From Saturnia japonica (Eukaryota; Arthropoda; Insecta; Lepidoptera; Saturniidae): DNA of 64,000 nucleotides. Positions 47,920-61,344 of this stretch are shown piece by piece. The number at the start of each line of letters is the position of its first letter. Position 1 is the stretch's first letter. The notes beneath the pieces are model-generated. The model made no database searches. It saw only the letters and a program-made list of their open reading frames with translations, and was not told where the DNA came from. The stretch lies in the NCBI GenBank assembly GCA_033032175.1, contig CM065325.1, forward strand, positions 648,930 to 712,929, in the 5' to 3' direction. Position numbers and translations under genes: made by a program.

Positions 47920-49060
47920 AAAATATACATAGTTGTTTTTTATTTAATCTTAAATTTTGTCTATAAAATACTTGTCTTGGTTTTAAAATTAGTTATAAAA
48001 GTAATATTGAAGTAAATAACTTTGATAATTTTGTATGGTATTGTAATGGCTCTATGTCATCAACATTTAGAATTAATAATAAAATTTGTGAAAATAACCA
48101 AAATACAGGAGATCAGGCTCATTCAAATATTTTCTTAATAATAAGTATATTCTTCTAGAAACCTTAAAGTACATCTTTTAGAAAAGGCATACAGTATTTA
48201 AAAAAAAAACTCAATATTCTTGCAAGTTGACCCATTAAGGATCATGTTTGTTTACGGACCTCTTAGCTCTTTCTGGCTGAAGCGTCTGGAAACTGAGATA
48301 CGCCGTCTTATGTTTGTGTTACAAAGCTGACGTATGAAATTAACTCATTCGTTGTATAACTGCCTGGAAAGGGGCTATATAATAAATTTGTAGGTACCCA
48401 TAAAACTATTAGAACAACTTTATTAAAAAATACTATATTGTAATAATACTGTTTGTATTCTTATACTCCATGGATCCTTAAAATATCCCTGAAACACGTC
48501 GAACTTCGATAAAACAGCATACAACATACCTTTTCTTCTACTTTTGGCCTTTTCAGCTATTCCTAATTGATACGACGTGGTTGAGACTGGACAAATATAT
48601 AATTCATTTTAGTGATAGTTTTCCGTGTATTTTCTCTTTTAGGAGGTGTCTGGGGGCACGCCATTTCAGCGTATTTTCACGCCTCTGTTTAACATCACTG
48701 GGTTATTATAGAAGACTGCAATTTTGTTTACGAAGAGTTTTTTATGGAATTCTACAAGTTGTAAGGGTGCAAAGTTACGAAAATTCGAGCCTGTTTTTTG
48801 ATCTTCAAAATATAACTAATACTTCCCCAATACCTAGAGAGCTAAAATTTCACACAGAGATAGGGTTTAACAGACACATAAAGGAAAAACTATCAAAACC
48901 TGAATTTTTGAAGATCTGGAGTACCCTGATGTGATGCCGAAGAGTCCAGCCAAACGTTGAAGATATCGAAATGCTGCCATAATAAAAATGATGAACTTTC
49001 TGATGGCACATAAAAATTAAAGGTCTGGAGTCCATTATGTGGTACCGTAAAAGCTTCGCC
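47920..49060. other. Unassigned stretch with a 117-codon frame
   Basis: The + strand frame at 48581-48934 is one of the longer in the window but shows no family motif or signal peptide. It overlaps the first of two related segments, 48909-48951 and 49018-49060 (GATCTGGAGTACCCTGATGT against GGTCTGGAGTCCATTATGTG), which suggests old repeat DNA rather than a gene. Confidence 0.3.
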
Positions 49061-52000
49061 ACACTATAAGAGCTCGATAGTTCTATAAAATTAGTAGGGT
49101 TAGGTTGTCCTATAAAATTTCACAACATATAATAAGAATATATTAACCTTATTGTCTTTTCATTAATTTAAATGTTTTAGGATCCTGCTATTAAACTCAG
49201 TCGATTCTAAACAATAAAATTTACTGAGTAAAAGATAAGCCAGATTTTAGCCAAAATTACTAGTTTTTTTCATATCAACCTCCTAGACTTGGCTGTTTAT
49301 GAGATTTCACTACTTTTTATAGACAACCCATCTCAATTGAGACTTTGTACGTTTTATAAGGTAGGTATACTTTTGTTGGAATTTTACATTATGATTATAT
49401 TTCTAATTAATTATCACTAAGCAGTCCGCTGGCTCGCAGAGTGCTACGGCAGTTGATTGATTTCTGTTGTTCTCTGTCATAATGGTTGACTTGTTGTCTT
49501 GTCGTGATGGTTTCGCACCACACTTTAACCTTAAAATATGCTGCTATTTATTATACGTATAATTTCCATTACGTAGACAATTTGAAAGCGGTTCACTTTA
49601 ACAAATAATGATATTATTTACAAACTAAATCATAAATTTAAATATATAAACTATATAAAATATTTTTTTTAAATAGTTAATGGTTCAAGTGACTACACCA
49701 AATATGTGGTAAAGATGATATTTAAATAAGTATAGGGGGTAAATATAACAAAGGTAAGAAATAAAACAAAATGGATATAGAAAACGAATATTCTGTATGA
49801 TGGGTCAATATTATGAAAAATAATCTTACAATATAAAAGGGATTGGTATTACTAAAGTTGATATAATGCAAGCGAGAAACGACACATGTAACATGACCCT
49901 CTAACACGGTGTTTGCATGGGGAGCGAAGATCTTTTGTCATAGAGTTTTATGAAAAAGAATTGCAAAAAGAAATTATAAAAACGTTTATCAATGAGAGCC
50001 GCAAACTATCTTTGAAGCGATCTTTGAGCTTTTAGAAAATATTAGTATTTTTACAAGAACTGAAATAAACGTACATAGTAAATTACAATCTGGTTTCTTC
50101 ACTGTACATTTTTAAGGTACAGATATATTATATTCATCCCAGAAGAAATTAAAGCACATAAACCTTGTCACCGGCGATGATATTCGCCAAACATCTTTTG
50201 TTCCGACGTTCCTCCATTTAACCCGGCAAACATGATACCCACAGGAGTGGATTGCCAACAAAGGGCCCATTCTGATTTTGTTTTGACTAAAATCGAGAGG
50301 AGCATGGTATCTTGTTTCACTAAACTTGTTTGTATTGATACAGAATATGGTGTACATTATATTTTTGTATACGTTACAATAACAGTATTTATATTTGTGA
50401 TCGTGTGACAGGAATTTGTTGTATTTTTTTTTCACATTTTTTATAAGTAAATTTATGTCGGATCTCTATTTTGTATTACATTTGTGGGAGGTTTATGTGA
50501 TATGAGCTCGTAAAGAACCTTTATAAAATACCTAATGTGCGACACGTATCTCTAAATATAAATATAGGGGATAAATAAATTTATAATTCCAATATAGACA
50601 GAATGAATTATGAATTATCGGTTTTCATATTCGGTTCGACGAAGGAAAACATAGTAAACAAACCACACTACACTGATGTCTACCACACTTCATATACTCG
50701 CGTCTGTCACTGACAACTTATCGGAGTATTCCGACAGGTGTAGTTAAGTGTCAGTACAATTTTTAGGTTTAGCGTATTACCATATACAGCCACATAGTCA
50801 CTCAATATAAGGTAAGATTACGCACAAACACCAACCTAAAAATAATATTGATAAGGCATAAGTTTACATAAGTTAATATTTACTATCACATCTATACTAG
50901 GTACTATAGTCTTCATCATTATCACGATCTCTATCAACAACCCGTATTTGTAAACGTAACTTAATAGTAACTCAACGATTAACATCGTACGAAATAATTC
51001 TCTTACTAAATCATGGCTACTTGCATATTTTGAAAATTATTTACATTAATATTATCAATATTACATTTGTATATTTAACCTCTTTTGTCGATTATGTTAT
51101 CGATATCTTTTGTATCAGGAATGATAGTTACCTATATAATTTTACCCAAAAAATACCTTTTTGTATAAATTCGCTAAGCTTTATCTTTACTCGCTCTTAG
51201 ACATTTCCCTCACAAAGATTGCGGTCGAATGCCTTGACGTAACTTTTATTGTATTTCTAACTTATTGTATCTCAACAAATACTCCCGGAAGTTAGTCTAA
51301 CGTAAAGGTTCTCCTACATAATACGACGACAGTAAATAACAATTGTATTGGAATACATTGATAAAATTACAATGATAAATTTTGCAACCAGATTTATCAA
51401 AAACTGTGTTATGGGCTTAAATCGTAAATCTTTATTGTATGGGGGCAGATGCTTCTATTACATAATTTAATTTATAGGTATAATAATCATTAATAAACAA
51501 GCAAAGGAAATATTTTTTTGCAAAATTATATTGCGGCAAATATATTTTTGTTTTCATAATGTCAGTTTATATTCCCGCCTAGTTTCTTTGAATCTAAATT
51601 GCCGAAACTCGTGGATCAAGCTTTTTGGTCTAATTCTTAATTGCATTAGGAAATAAATCGAAAGGAAATAACCCGATGTAATGATTTTTACAGTAGATAA
51701 AAATATATTAAAATCTGTAGGTACCTACATGGTATCTACTTCAAAAGGACTGTAATTTTAACATCGCATCTCGTCCACCTGCTCTGAGTGAGTACTTGAG
51801 GTAACTAGAATCTATTTAGGATATAATTTATGGGAGTACTCTGCTTCTTACAAATTCAAGTGGTTTTGTAATGGACGAGGTCTCTTCAGCAGGCCTCAAC
51901 CCATGGGAATTCGAGATATTGAGTTTTCTAAAATGTAAAGTACAGTTAGGTAGATATAGGTTTACTGTTAGGTGGTTATTAATTTGACAATCAATGTCTT

Positions 52001-54040
52001 CCATATAGAGTATGCAAGACTAATTATTGAGTGTCGAAGCAACAAAGCAATTTACAATTAAACAGGATATAAAGAGTTTTTGAAGAAATCTAAACGCAAT
52101 GTTTCTGTTTTAGAGCAAAAGTTCCGGGGTAACTAGATTGCAATAAGGTAAATTTAGTGAATTAAGATAAATACGCAAAAATGATAGCAATAAATAATAT
52201 ATCATTCATAAAGAAGCTTATAACGCACTCGGTGTGTAACCGTGTGGAAATTGGGACATGTCCAAATATATTGTTTGCAATCGACTCACAACGTCATCTA
52301 TCCCGATCGAAGCAAATTGTCAAGGCGGAGTTTGGGTGTCATTTTTTTTCTCTCCATTCGGTCCCTACTCAGTGTTGACATTTTGATGCATGATCTATTT
52401 CGACTTATAAACGAAATGTCCCTCCAGTTCAGGTAGCTTCATCGACGTTTTTGTGTCGGAATGTACAAGGTTTATCGGTTTGTCTATTTGGTTTCTTTGT
52501 TAGAAGTCTTTTCATAAAATATGTCTAAATACCGTGACGACTTTTTGATACTTTTTTCTTATTTGGAAGTCGTTTGCAAGATATGTATGCTATTACTTTT
52601 CCTAACAGTAGGTATTTATTGATACATCCTTGATAAGTCGATGTTAATTTTTATATATTAGACTATTATATAATTAATTGTTACTGAAATAGATAATAGA
52701 GAAAAAATCCACAAAGGATGCAATACCATTAATGACGTTATTTAGATATTATTAAATGATGACTTTGTCTCAGTTTCGGATAAACTTAGGTTCACTTTAA
52801 CAAAAGCAACCCACCCTATCACGTTATTGGCATTCACATCACGAAATTCCACTAAAATAAATACTATTAGAAATCTTAAAGCAAACGTTTTGCAAACGAA
52901 TCCAGTGATATCGGTACGTAAATCTATAATTTGACTATGCAAATTTTCTTTTTTATTTTTGAAGAAATTTCATGCAAAGAAACCTTAATATTATTCAACT
53001 CACCGAGAAAGTATGGGATAGATAAAATCTGGTAAAAAGCTGAACCGTAAGAAAACAAAGGAAATAAAATATCTGATGGAGAGACGGGAATCGTACAAAG
53101 TTACGCTAATGCAATAAGGAATAGGTGTAATAAAGACGCTTTTTGAGATGATGTTTAATATGCCCCTGTTATCCGTTGGTTTTAGCTTTAATTTATGATA
53201 TATATACAGCGTTACATTGTGAGAACCATATCTTTTTTATAGTAGTTGGTCAAAGTGACTGCACAGTGGAAGGTAAGTTCCACCGCCACGACCAAGCCTA
53301 GGGTCCGTTCCTCGGTGTGAACCCTAAGTCTTGCAGCCGCCGGCGCGATACAGGTGACTTTGCACTTGCAATCACTTAGCTACCTACACACATCATTACA
53401 CACAATATGTTCGTATATACGTGCACTCCACATAGGTGCATAGATTCTGTGAGGAACCTTTTTTTTCTTTTTTTACGCTAGTTAGTGTATACCATATTTC
53501 AGATCACTAAATGCCTATACACATGTTCCTTCCTTCCTCCCAGGAGGCATTGATATGTATATATTATGTTAGTTTAGCTCCAATTTTACGGATAGGGAAT
53601 TAGTCAGATCGCGACAACAGCCCAAGCCGAGGTCCGGCCACTTTGGCACTTTTGAACGCTTGTTGCTTGTATTATATTTTATATACATTAATATATTATA
53701 CTAATTAATAATTACTTGATATGATGTAAGATAAACTATGACAAAGAAATAAATAAATAATAAATTAATATAGGTAAATGTTAAAGTAGAAATATTATTT
53801 GGGAATGAAATTTTATGATTTACCCATACCCTATTATTGGTCCAACAAGCATAAGCTAGCATTTTAGAATTAAATGTGCATACAAAATTGCAAGTAAATA
53901 AATTACGGCCACGGCAATTTATTTATTCCAATAAACTTGAAAGTCTCTTCATTACTCCACGATAGTGACATTTCGGGCAAAATGGCACCCTTGCACGCTT
54001 GTTGTCCACGCTTTCACTGCTGAGTGTCTTAAGCGCTCGT
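49061..54040. other. 5-kb gene-free stretch
   Basis: No supported gene. Frames at 50112-50435 (-, 107 codons) and 52181-52436 (+) lack motifs. 52250-52380 and 53275-53400 (GCAGCCGCCGGCGCGATACA) are GC-richer than their surroundings. The remainder is A+T-rich. Confidence 0.35.
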
Positions 54041-54043
54041 CCC

Positions 54044-54132
54044 CAAGCCCGGTAAAGCTGTAAAACCATCAGCGGCTCTGTTATTTGGATAAGGCCCCTC
54101 AGGCTAACAGTAAGGTCAGATAGAAAAAAAAA
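54044..54132 (+). repeat. Family-E A-tailed repeat, copy 4
   Basis: AGCCCGGTAAAGCTGTAAAA, CAGCGGCTCTGTTATTTGGA and TAAGGCCCCTCAGGCTAACA, then a 10-base A-run at 54123-54132. More diverged than the 33389 copy. An 87-codon minus frame through it is incidental. Confidence 0.7.
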
Positions 54133-54134
54133 AC

Positions 54135-55320
54135 GGTAAGGTACAGTCCAGAAACAATGGTGACCACCGTCGGTGTCAAACTCCATCGGCGATCGTCTCC
54201 GTCATGCAGAAATACCTCTCCGTGCATAGTTTGCAGGATCCGATATTTTAGAAGGGAGCGAACACGCTGGCCTGGATGTGATTTGACATCTTGACTATAG
54301 GTACAGCAACATAAGAATTCGTAAACTTCTTTGTTCTGACTGAGATAGATGCTACTTCGAATACCAGGTCGGGTAGTTCTTTAGTGGAAGGGAGATGATA
54401 GAATGCGATTAAACAACTATTCAGAACAGTCACCATGATACAGATGATAAAATACACTACACACATATCCCTTCGTAATTGAAGTGAATTTCAATTATAT
54501 CTACATTCTACATAGTTCACACAAATTACTAATTGAATTTTCTTTAGATATTTATATTCCGTTAACGTCTTGAAAATCATGAACACCTTTGGTTATTCCA
54601 TTAGGAATGTGGAGGGGAGGTACTGTCTAATCTAACTTAATTAATAAAGTACAAAAATTAGTAATAAAATGATTTAAGATTATTTCAATAATTGAAAAAG
54701 TATTTATTTAATAATGTGATGTAACGCGATAATATGAAATCGTGGAAAACTTTACACTTACGAATTATATCCTGGTAAAAAATCATTAAAAGTTAGCTCG
54801 AGAAATTAATAATGAATTTCGACTAATTATTTCACAAGGATATTTATAAAATGTTTATGTTTTACTTTTTTGGGTTTAATAGTTACAGTACTTTCGAGTC
54901 AATAGAGATGAAATAATCTTATAACTTGCTATTGTTCGTGGGGATTGGTAAGAAATCCACAAATACCCTAAGTTTGTCTCGAAGGTGTAACAATGTCTGA
55001 GATAATGGGGTCATGCCAGACAATGCTAAAGACCGAGTAAAGACAATAAACTTCTTTTAGATAGACAATAATATATCTTGATTTAGTTATAGTCTCCAAA
55101 TTCAAATCAGGAAAATCTGTAATTATTCCAATAAATAGTCTATATTGTAATTTAATGTATATTAATTGTTTAAAAATTTTAGCACCGTAAAAGTAATCAA
55201 TATTTATAATATACTTCTGTGTAAACGTGCATTATTAATAAATCATTATTTTTTAATAACGGTAAAAATATTAAAAAAGAATCTAGATATTACTGTAAAG
55301 AAACTAAGAAATATATTATA
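54135..55320. other. Gene-free A+T-rich stretch
   Basis: Nothing recognised beyond short chance frames. Confidence 0.35.
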
Positions 55321-55323
55321 CGT

Positions 55324-55553
55324 ACTAGCGGTGCGCCCACGGCTCCCTACACGTTCATTTACGCAGTAGCTATTTACATCCCGTAACTTTATTTTTACCC
55401 ATATTGTTGATAATTCATATGCCATATCAATTAAGGAATGGCATCTATTTCCTCCCTACCAAAATTCATCAAAATTGGTTCAACGGTTTAGGCGTGAAAA
55501 CGTAGCAGACAGACAGACAGAGTTACTTTCGCATTTATAATACTAGTATGGAT
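55324..55553 (+). repeat. Family-A dispersed element, complete
   Basis: Runs from ACTAGCGGTGCGCCCACGGC to CATTTATAATACTAGTATGG, about 230 bp. The 3' half has CATCAAAATTGGTTCAACGG, GTGAAAACGTAGCAGACAGA and a short (CAGA)n, as usual for these elements. Confidence 0.8.
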
Positions 55554-56118
55554 AGTCAAAAAAATCGAAAAATAACATAAGATTCCGCACTTTCCTAAGA
55601 TTTGGATATAATCTAATTAAAGTCATAAGTTGTTAAAGTGGAGAATGGAGACAAATAAAAATTCCTAAAAGCAAACGTCTAGAAAAGTGATAAAAATAGG
55701 AGCCTGATAAAACTGTCAGAGCTATCCCTTAGGGGTTCAATCAAACAGGATGATGGTTTTACTTCCCACGACACGATATCGTATCAACAGCGGATTGTAA
55801 TTTATATGTGGGTTACTTTATATGTAAGTTTTATTATTTATTTATTTATTTAATTAAGGTAACATACAGCCATAACATAAACATGTTTAAATATAATTTA
55901 TACAAACAGGCCTACAGTACCATATATTGAAGTACATATATCTAATAATTTTTCAAAAATCGTAGCATTACAATCATATTAAAAAAAGAACTAAATAAAT
56001 TTACAATTCAAATATCAACATTAAAATAAAAACATACAAGAGTTGTACATATATAAGTTATAGGTTGGATATGATTGTAGGATTTAGGGTGTAAGGAGTG
56101 TCGAATAACATTTATAGA
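55554..56118. other. Gene-free A+T-rich stretch
   Basis: Contains a (TTTA)n run near 55839-55853; otherwise nothing recognised. Confidence 0.4.
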
Positions 56119-56455
56119 ACTGAGACGCCCAAGCCAACCTCACCTGCACGTGATGCACCCTGCTGAGTAACAAACGAGGAAATGGCGATAGCGGGGTAGT
56201 AGGGTTGTTTACCCAACTGTGTTGCAACCACCATACAGGTGGTGAGAAGTCCGTTATAGTGACTTCGCATTTGCGTGTAACGTTTCGGGATCAGCTGTGC
56301 ATATCCAGTTATATGTATACAGGCCGACATAAAAGCGGAGACCGTGGATGGATTTCGATCTCTCAGTGGTAGCCATTGTGTTAGGATTGTAAGGTGCTTA
56401 GCACCAGGGAGAGTACCGTCAATTTGCCGTGCTACTGTACAATTTTTTTTTTGTA
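56119..56455 (-). repeat. Family-D repeat, copy 3 (nearly complete)
   Basis: Opposite strand to the 4372 copy. On the + strand it shows GATGCACCCTGCTGAGTAAC, AGGAAATGGCGATAGCGGGG, GTTTCGGGATCAGCTGTGC and GTGCTACTGTACAATTTTTT. A 72-codon minus frame includes LIPKRY, NGLLTTCM and QPYYPAIAISSFVTQQ. The last matches the 4372 copy in 14 of 16 residues. It includes an insertion relative to that copy around 56210-56240. Confidence 0.75.
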
Positions 56456-56459
56456 AAAT

Positions 56460-57486
56460 ATTATTTCGGCTCAGCGCATCGCTTAATAAGACTGTATTTG
56501 TTGTAACTACCTAGGATCCATTTAAAAAGAAATCTTTTTCTTGAATTGTACTGCAAGTGTACACAAAATATAAAGAATAACAGTAAACATTGTGTACACA
56601 GTTAAAAAAATATATACCCGATCGAGTTTCTTACTGGCTGGTAGAATTGAAACGTTTATAAAAAATGCCTTCGGGCATAAATGAAATAATTTTTTTTTCA
56701 TTTCATTCGAAGTTCATGGAAAATTAAAGATGAAGTTGGAAAAGTAGCATATTTGTCAAGCAAAGAAGATTCGAAATGTCACAAAAAACAACGATAACAA
56801 AACAAACCTAAGTACTTAATACGATATATCGTATAGTTTAATATAAAACATTTGAAGAATAATACTTAAGCCTGACCTAACTTCAATCTTTGCTGACATT
56901 TGAACGGATATCCAAGGGGCTATGTTTGAGTGCAGTTAAATACGTTTAGATTCAATATTTGAGCGGTCGCCAATGCGAGGCTGTGCAAATACGATGGCGA
57001 CATTGCTTGTGGGGCTTCACGCTGTGGTCAATTTAATCGAAGTTCTAAGTTTTGTATGTAATCAATATGTTGACTCGAAGAGATTACTATTTTGTTTATT
57101 TATTTCAAATAGGAATGTAATGCAATACTTAGGTTGTCTCGCGAAAATTAACTAAGTACATTACTTATTTCATTAATATTGAATTTCCTAGCTTTTAGTT
57201 TAGTTAAACTTCGGCAGCATTATCTTTCTGCATAATCTCAGTTAACATTCAAACATTATTAAAGAAAAACGCTTGTGTTAGAACGAGATAGGGATACAAG
57301 ACCATTTTCGTATGTGCTATCGACCTCTATCAGCCTACATAAATCGCTATTTTGTAAAATCTAAAATTTTAAAGTGTAACTAAATGTTTAGTAGAAGTTT
57401 TTCATTGTGGTAACGTGTACTGTAACTGAATGTAACTCGTATTTAAAAGGAATTGAATACAATTATACGTCATCATCAACATAATT
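56460..57486. other. Gene-free stretch
   Basis: A 60-codon + frame at 56973-57155 starts in a GC-richer patch (GGTCGCCAATGCGAGGCTGT) but has no motif. Otherwise A+T-rich. Confidence 0.35.
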
Positions 57487-57990
57487 TCAACCGAAAGACG
57501 TCTACTGTTGGACAAGCCTCCCCCAAAGATCGTCACAACGAACGGTCCTATGACGCTCGCTTCCCGCAACCTTTACCAGGTGGTCGGTCCACCTTGTGAT
57601 GGGTCTGCCCACGTTTTATCTTCTCGTTTATGGCCGCCACTCGATAACTATTTGACCACTAGCTATTCTTAGGGCTGTGTGACTCTGGTTCGTCAGCGGA
57701 TCTCCTCACCTCTGATTCGCTCACGCAGAGAAACTTCGAGCATAGTCCTCTCCGTTGCATTTTGAATGAATGTGAGTTTTCTTATGAGGCCTATAGTTAA
57801 CGACCCATATCTCAGCACCGTATGTAATTATTGGCAACACATACTAGTCAAAGACTTTTGCCTTGAGATACTGCGGTATCTTGGACAAGACGATCTTCCC
57901 AAACGTTGCCCAGCCGAGTTAGATTCGACGGTTGGCCTCTTTATTGTTTTTTTACGAGAAATAATACGTACTCTAGTATGTTATGTTTCT
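57487..57990 (-). pseudogene. RTE-type LINE, C-terminal part of ORF2 with 3' end
   Basis: The minus-strand translation gives, in pieces, LGWATFGKI, PQYLKAKVFD with an adjacent stop, YVLPIITYGAEIW, ERTMLEVSLRERIR, then GRPITRWTDHLVKVAGS and finally DDLWGRLVQQ, stop. This is the order found after the catalytic core in RTE-type elements. The + strand text (CTGTTGGACAAGCCTCCCCC, AAAGATCGTCACAACGAACG) is the familiar antisense of this tail. Stops and frame changes show it is dead. The palm domain is absent. Confidence 0.85.
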
Positions 57991-58300
57991 GGTCTCGACT
58001 TATTAAACCTAGCCTATCTTTATATGAAAAGGTGCTGATAATGTTTTTTTTTCATAGTAGCAAAGCAACATGACTGCATTTTGATATCGGTAAGCTAAAT
58101 AAAATCCAATAAAAACTACCACCACCAAGAGATTGTCATCCATCGCCATCTCTCGGTAGCTATATGAGAACTGTTTGATCTTGAAACGCGACAAACCAAA
58201 AGAGAGTCCTGTGATGGTTTTATAAACACGTGCACGTCGCGACCAAGTCGAGGACAAATACACTAATATGATCACGCTTGATTATTGAATATTACTCCGT
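57991..58300. other. Gene-free stretch
   Basis: An 88-codon minus frame has no motif. Nothing else recognised. Confidence 0.35.
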
Positions 58301-58302
58301 CA

Positions 58303-58345
58303 GATCCCGGAACGCGTCATGGCTAAGTGTGCAACTAAGACGCTT
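58303..58345 (+). repeat. Family-D fragment, copy 4
   Basis: AGATCCCGGAACGCGTCATG, then GCTAAGTGTGCAACTAAGAC, against CTGATCCCGGAACGCGACAC, then GGTAAAGCGAGTCACTATGA in the 4372 copy. Short and diverged. Confidence 0.45.
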
Positions 58346-58461
58346 TGATGTGTGTTATTTTACAAGATTTTATTTATCTTGCTATGTTAGTGTATTAGAT
58401 ATCAAATCTAGAAACTAAATTTTGAACTGCTTTTGCTTAAGTGTTTGAGCTTCAATTTGGA

Positions 58462-58750
58462 ATCTATACCAATATTATAAAGAGGAAAGATTTGATTTTT
58501 TCTTTGTTTTTTTTTTTGTGTTTTTATTTGTAATGAATAAACTCAAAAATTACTGGACCGATTTAAAAAAATCTTTCACCAATTAAAAGCTATAGTATCA
58601 GCGAGTAAGAGAGGCTAATAATATTATAATTTGAAAAATTACTTTATTCTTCATAAAAATGTCGATATTTTTACACAAAGTATAAAAATTGCCTACACGG
58701 GAGCGTTGACGATAAAATTAACACGGGTGAAACCGTGGGGCACAGCTAGT
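58462..58750 (-). repeat. Family-A dispersed element, complete, minus strand
   Basis: The + strand begins ATCTATACCAATATTATAAA and ends GGTGAAACCGTGGGGCACAG, CTAGT: the reverse of a standard copy (about 289 bp). Interior AAAATTACTGGACCGATTTA is family wording. Confidence 0.78.
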
Positions 58751-61344
58751 ATTAATATAACTTCTATGACAATGCAATAATATTATATTATTGAGCTGAT
58801 CTGATGATGGACCCGGATGTTGGTTATAGCAACGTCTCAACAAAACAAAATATCCTCGTCGTATTGGATTCGTCGCGATAAGTACTATAGTCCTAGCGTA
58901 CTAGGTCGTGAAAAAAGTCTATAAAAACTTGTTTATAATATTCATGATTACATTATTTATGTTCATTGTAGTTTAAACTTTGTTGCAATTTGAATCTACT
59001 GTTAGAAGAACAGAAGATATTTTCAAATCAACAATAATTATAATGTTGTCCTCCTACTGATTTTATGTTAAATATATTTTAATAGAAATTAATGAGCAAA
59101 CTAGCAAAATAACCACAACGAAAGCACATGAAAGTACGTTTTGAAATAATATAAATAAACGAACACATTTAATTAATTGCGCCCACACAATTTTATTTAC
59201 TGTGTTTTATCAATTAAATGAATAATTTATAAACATAGGAAATAACCTCGTAGTTTTGCATATTAAATTAACCTACGTCGATCGTTTTCAATGATTACTG
59301 TGATCGTATGATTAAACGTTGGCTAACCTGCAAATTATTTAGTCACTTTGAACGCGAGTCCGGTTTTACAAAATTTACGTTAGTGTTATATGGGTTAATT
59401 AATTAATTATTTCCTGTTAGTAAATATACATTTAAAACTTTATTTTAATAGATATATATTCGCAAAAACTTAGAGAAGCTAGATTTTGTAAACGACTGAC
59501 ATAGTTCTAATACTAAAAATTTGTTATTTCATACTTTAGGCTAAGTAAGGTCAATATAAGCTTTTTGATGTGAAACATTTAATGCGGCAGGTCAGACCGG
59601 TTGTTGGTGCCAATGTTGGCGACTGTTGGCGTGGCGACGCTTTGGAGCAACGTTGAAAGTGTGCAGTTTTAATAGACAGACTGTATCATTTCAAAGTTTC
59701 ATGTTAAAACATGGATATATTAAAAGCGGTTGGTAGGGAAACGAAACATATATTGTACTTTAGTAACGATAGATATGAGTTATGTTCTTGCTTCCCGGTA
59801 CCCATCCAATAAATATCGGCATTACTACAGGTATAATTCCTACTACTAATGAAACGTTGGAATGAGAGCTTTGGGGGTTTTGGAATGTTACGAAAGTGCG
59901 AAATGATGATTTTAACCATTAGTTATAATAATGAGAATTAATTTTACTGCCATAAATTTTTATTGAGTAAAAATAATTAAACCTAAATAAATGAATATTA
60001 TTATAATCAAATTAAAATTGGAGCTATTTTTGTTTTGTTACGCCGATGACGTAGAACTTCTTACCTGCGTACATAAGAACACATAGTTTTTTATTATTAT
60101 TTATTAAATGTGCTCAGAACTTCGTTTCGCTTGTAATTAAATTGAAATGTATCTTTCGCCATCTTTGTATAATGTTTGTACTAATTCAGAAACTATCAGG
60201 AGAGTCAGAGCTCAAATTTTCGAAATTTCATTGAAATCAAATTAATGGTACGTGGCTTTCATCATCGGCGATTTAACCGTGTTTCGTACTTTGTGAATAT
60301 CTCAAATTTCTTAGACGCAACGTGCTACTCACTGTTAGCAGTCAGCCGTGACTCACAATCTTTACTAATTTCGATCGATCAATAATCTGCCATACATTTA
60401 TGCTGTGAATTTAACCTAACAGGTCGTTTCCTTTAGGTTTCTGGAGTGCGTAAATTTTTTCTTAGTATCCCATTCAGCAGAGAAAGTCTCACTTGACGGT
60501 TTTCCCCAGTTTTTTTGTAAACGAACGGATCTAACTCTTTTTTAGTGCAATGGAATACTGAGAAAATACCGACATTTTATCCAAAAATACAGTCTGCAGG
60601 TAAGTTAGTAGTTAAACCACAAAATCCAATTGAAATCGATTTCTTTACGCAATGAATCAAAAGCTCTTTCAGATTACCCAAATAAAATAATTTTCATTAT
60701 TAACTAAATCCCTTCCCAGTATTTTTCTGATTTTTTTAAATTGTAGTTACATATTTCGACTCTTTATTGTTTCATTATAAGTCGTGATATAGGATTCATT
60801 TTTATGCTATGGGAATAGAAACCTCGAGAAATTGACATATTTTAGGGGAAATTCTATTATTTCGAAACCCCATACAAATGGATATTACAGAGTCAAAACA
60901 TAAAAATGTAAAAAGAATTTGTGTTTAATTTATCAACAGTTTTACGCCAGACATCGTATATAATTCCATATCAAATGTCAATATACAAAACTAAAAATTT
61001 AAGTCCGTCACATAAAAGATCCTATTTTCCTTTATTATCGCTAACTATTTCGTTTACTATTACTATCACTAATGATAAATTAATTAACTATATCAATTGG
61101 TTTCCATTATGAAAATTATACATTTTCTAAAAAAAAACTTTAAAAGGTAGACGTTTATAGTATAGTGAGCTTCGTCACAATTATTTTTAAATGGATATTT
61201 TTATAATTAAAATACATACAATATTTTTTTACATCGACCGCGCGTAAATATTTCGTGCATAATTTTTTCAATTATTTTTGAATAATTATTAATCTCTGGA
61301 AATCTTAGTCAGATTAAAAAGAAATTGTTTCTGTTTTATAGTCT
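58751..61344. other. Gene-free A+T-rich stretch
   Basis: 59583-59650 is GC-richer with repeated TTGGCG words (GTTGGCGACTGTTGGCGTGG). 58797-58850 (GAGCTGATCTGATGATGGAC) may be an old repeat. No gene. Confidence 0.35.

Noticed and set aside
48581..48934. 117-codon + frame as a host gene
   Set aside because: No motif or conserved pattern, and it runs into a duplicated segment; probably chance or old repeat.
50112..50435. 107-codon minus frame
   Set aside because: No recognisable domain, low-complexity A+T-driven composition at its start, no gene signals.
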